Source: Dehalococcoidia bacterium
Lineage (GTDB): Bacteria > Chloroflexota > Dehalococcoidia > GIF9 > UBA5620
NCBI GenBank assembly: GCA_016783225.1
Contig: JADHWZ010000114.1
Span: 1 to 6,977 of the forward strand
DNA: 6,977 nt
Reading direction: 5' to 3'
Positions 5,779 to 6,977 of this stretch are shown here, in pieces; the stretch's first letter is position 1; every line of letters starts with the position of its first letter. The position numbers and the translations under genes are program-made. Under the pieces are notes generated by a model, which ran no database searches, was not told where the DNA came from, and saw only the letters and a program-made list of their open reading frames with translations.

Positions 5779-6977
5779 TTACGAGCCTATGAAATATCCC
5801 CTGGGGTCGAACAGCCTCATGAGAGTTATCTCCTCTTTGGTCGGCGGCTCCACTCTCTTCAAGGCCGATGCGATGTCGAGCTCCCACCCCACCCTTTCCT
5901 TTATCGCGACTACGGCTTCCTCTTCATTCTGGGTTGCCTCCGAAGGGATATAGGCTGTCAAGGTGAAGGTCTCTTTACCGCCGACTTTCTCGAAAACGCC
6001 GACATCCGTGACCAGAGTCCTTACGTTCTTCCCGGGATAGGTGATGTAGGGGACTTCCTCCACCAGCCTCGTCTTGCCCGAGTTCATCACCACCACCGTC
6101 TCCCTGTTGGTGGTAGCTATATCGTTGGAGCCTCCAGAACCGACGAGGTAGGCCCTCCCCGGGATCTTTGTCGAGTTCACGTTGCCGAACTTGTCCGCCT
6201 GCGCCGCTCCCAAGACCCCCATGCACCGTCCTGATGAACCGCCGACGAAGAACCCGAGAGTTGTGTCTATGTTGGTCAGAAGCTTGCACGTGTGCATGTT
6301 GTGGAAGCTGAACACAGATGGGTCCGACGGTCTGGGCAAGTAGCCATACATACCTATCTCGGCCATCAAGTCCACATCGTGCCCTCTCTCTTTGAGCGCA
6401 TAAGTGGCCAGCCAGGCTGCCAGGTTTGACAGCCCGATGCCAGCCAGTATCGTGCTGTACCCTTCAGCGATACATCTCTCCGCTATGACCTTACCACCGG
6501 CTACCACCAGCCTCTCCAGGGGATTTGGCTTCTTATCGAAATCAATCGTCTGAATCTCAGACAGCGTCTCAACTATCCAGGCATTGGAATCGGCCTTCCC
6601 CTTGAGGTAAAGCAGCCTCTCGTTTCCGATCTTCGCCAGGTAGTCGCTGTGGTCCCTACAGTCCAGAATCCACTTCTGTATCCACTTCGAGAACTTCTCC
6701 TCCTCGCTCGACGCCTCGTTGACCTCAATAACGAAATCGTAGTCGGGGAAGTAAGCCTCAAACTCGGGCAACCCCAGGCATGTCATCCCGGCAGGATGGG
6801 CCCCGTACGGGGCCTCGCAAACCGCCAGAACCAGGTAGGACGGTACCCGGACGAGATGAGCATGCCTGCGGATGTACTCTGTGGAGACTATCTTCTCCAC
6901 ACTGACTATCACCCCGTCCTTTGCCGCCCATGCCCCAAAGGCATCGCCTCCCAGGGGATAGGTCATTATGGTGTTCC
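5779..6977 (-). CDS. Family I CoA-transferase, fused alpha-end plus beta part (5' partial)
   Basis: It moves coenzyme A between carboxylic acids, as in glutaconate or 3-oxoacid CoA-transferases; the substrate cannot be told from sequence. Numbering from the Met at 6966: residues 1-85 match the end of an alpha (A) subunit (AAKDGVIVSVEKIVSTEYIRR, VPYS-type strand, APYGAHPAG). After an acidic and aromatic linker (about 86-150) the beta (B) part follows: AGIGLSNLAAWLA (175-187), MAEIGMYGYLP (201-211) with E203 as the likely catalytic glutamate, LGAAQADKFGNVNST (252-266), GSGGSNDIA (277-285) and WELDIASALKRVEPPTKEEI (361-380). In many relatives the two halves are separate genes; here they are one chain. 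The frame continues past 6966 (codons for N-T-I) to the window edge without a stop, so the true start is outside. GC-rich like mutL, and convergent with it. Confidence 0.88.
   Translation of the reverse strand, partial: NTIMTYPLGGDAFGAWAAKDGVIVSVEKIVSTEYIRRHAHLVRVPSYLVLAVCEAPYGAHPAGMTCLGLPEFEAYFPDYDFVIEVNEASSEEEKFSKWIQKWILDCRDHSDYLAKIGNERLLYLKGKADSNAWIVETLSEIQTIDFDKKPNPLERLVVAGGKVIAERCIAEGYSTILAGIGLSNLAAWLATYALKERGHDVDLMAEIGMYGYLPRPSDPSVFSFHNMHTCKLLTNIDTTLGFFVGGSSGRCMGVLGAAQADKFGNVNSTKIPGRAYLVGSGGSNDIATTNRETVVVMNSGKTRLVEEVPYITYPGKNVRTLVTDVGVFEKVGGKETFTLTAYIPSEATQNEEEAVVAIKERVGWELDIASALKRVEPPTKEEITLMRLFDPRGYFIGS

Noticed and set aside
5599..6234. Plus-strand 211-codon open frame
   Set aside because: It is antisense to the well supported CoA-transferase and starts within the repeat region; no protein motif is seen.
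6964..6966. ATG (minus strand) as the start of the CoA-transferase
   Set aside because: The frame stays open to the window edge and the alpha-type part would be missing its beginning; the gene continues outside.
1..6977. CRISPR arrays, tRNA or rRNA genes
   Set aside because: No regularly spaced direct repeats and no tRNA- or rRNA-like conserved segments were seen on either strand.

Overview
The window comes from a bacterial chromosome. The flanking genes are GC-rich (one sampled 60-base line in mutL is 58% GC). The protein style of the helicase and of MutL, which carries the latent endonuclease motif, together with a CoA-transferase, points to a Chloroflexota / Dehalococcoidia-like or similar anaerobic or groundwater bacterium. 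That placement is from recalled family resemblance and is only moderately certain.

Layout: (1) Positions 1-1539 (+) hold the C-terminal part of a UvrD/PcrA superfamily 1 helicase; its 5' end lies before the window. (2) Positions 1540-3716 are an AT-rich insert (sampled lines 27% and 43% GC). It begins with a possible promoter, followed by a 66-aa small protein, a 312-aa predicted PD-(D/E)XK nuclease overlapping it by ATGA, a TdeIII/MjaII-like type II restriction endonuclease with no convincing start, and a 73-codon open frame without a start codon. (3) Positions 3759-5453 (+) hold a complete mutL. (4) Positions 5454-5778 are a gene-free stretch packed with palindromic repeat elements. (5) Positions 5779-6977 (-) hold a family I CoA-transferase in which the end of the alpha-type part is fused to a beta-type part; its 5' end lies beyond the window.

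The helicase and MutL are housekeeping DNA repair proteins, the second acting as the strand-nicking matchmaker of mismatch repair. The AT-rich block between them looks like a horizontally acquired restriction or defence cassette. The two nuclease genes have different base composition and no methyltransferase is visible, so the cassette may be composite and partly decayed. The best candidate for something undescribed is the coupled pair of the 66-aa protein and the 312-aa BamHI-like (D...ExE) nuclease. The CoA-transferase is convergent to mutL and functionally unrelated to it.
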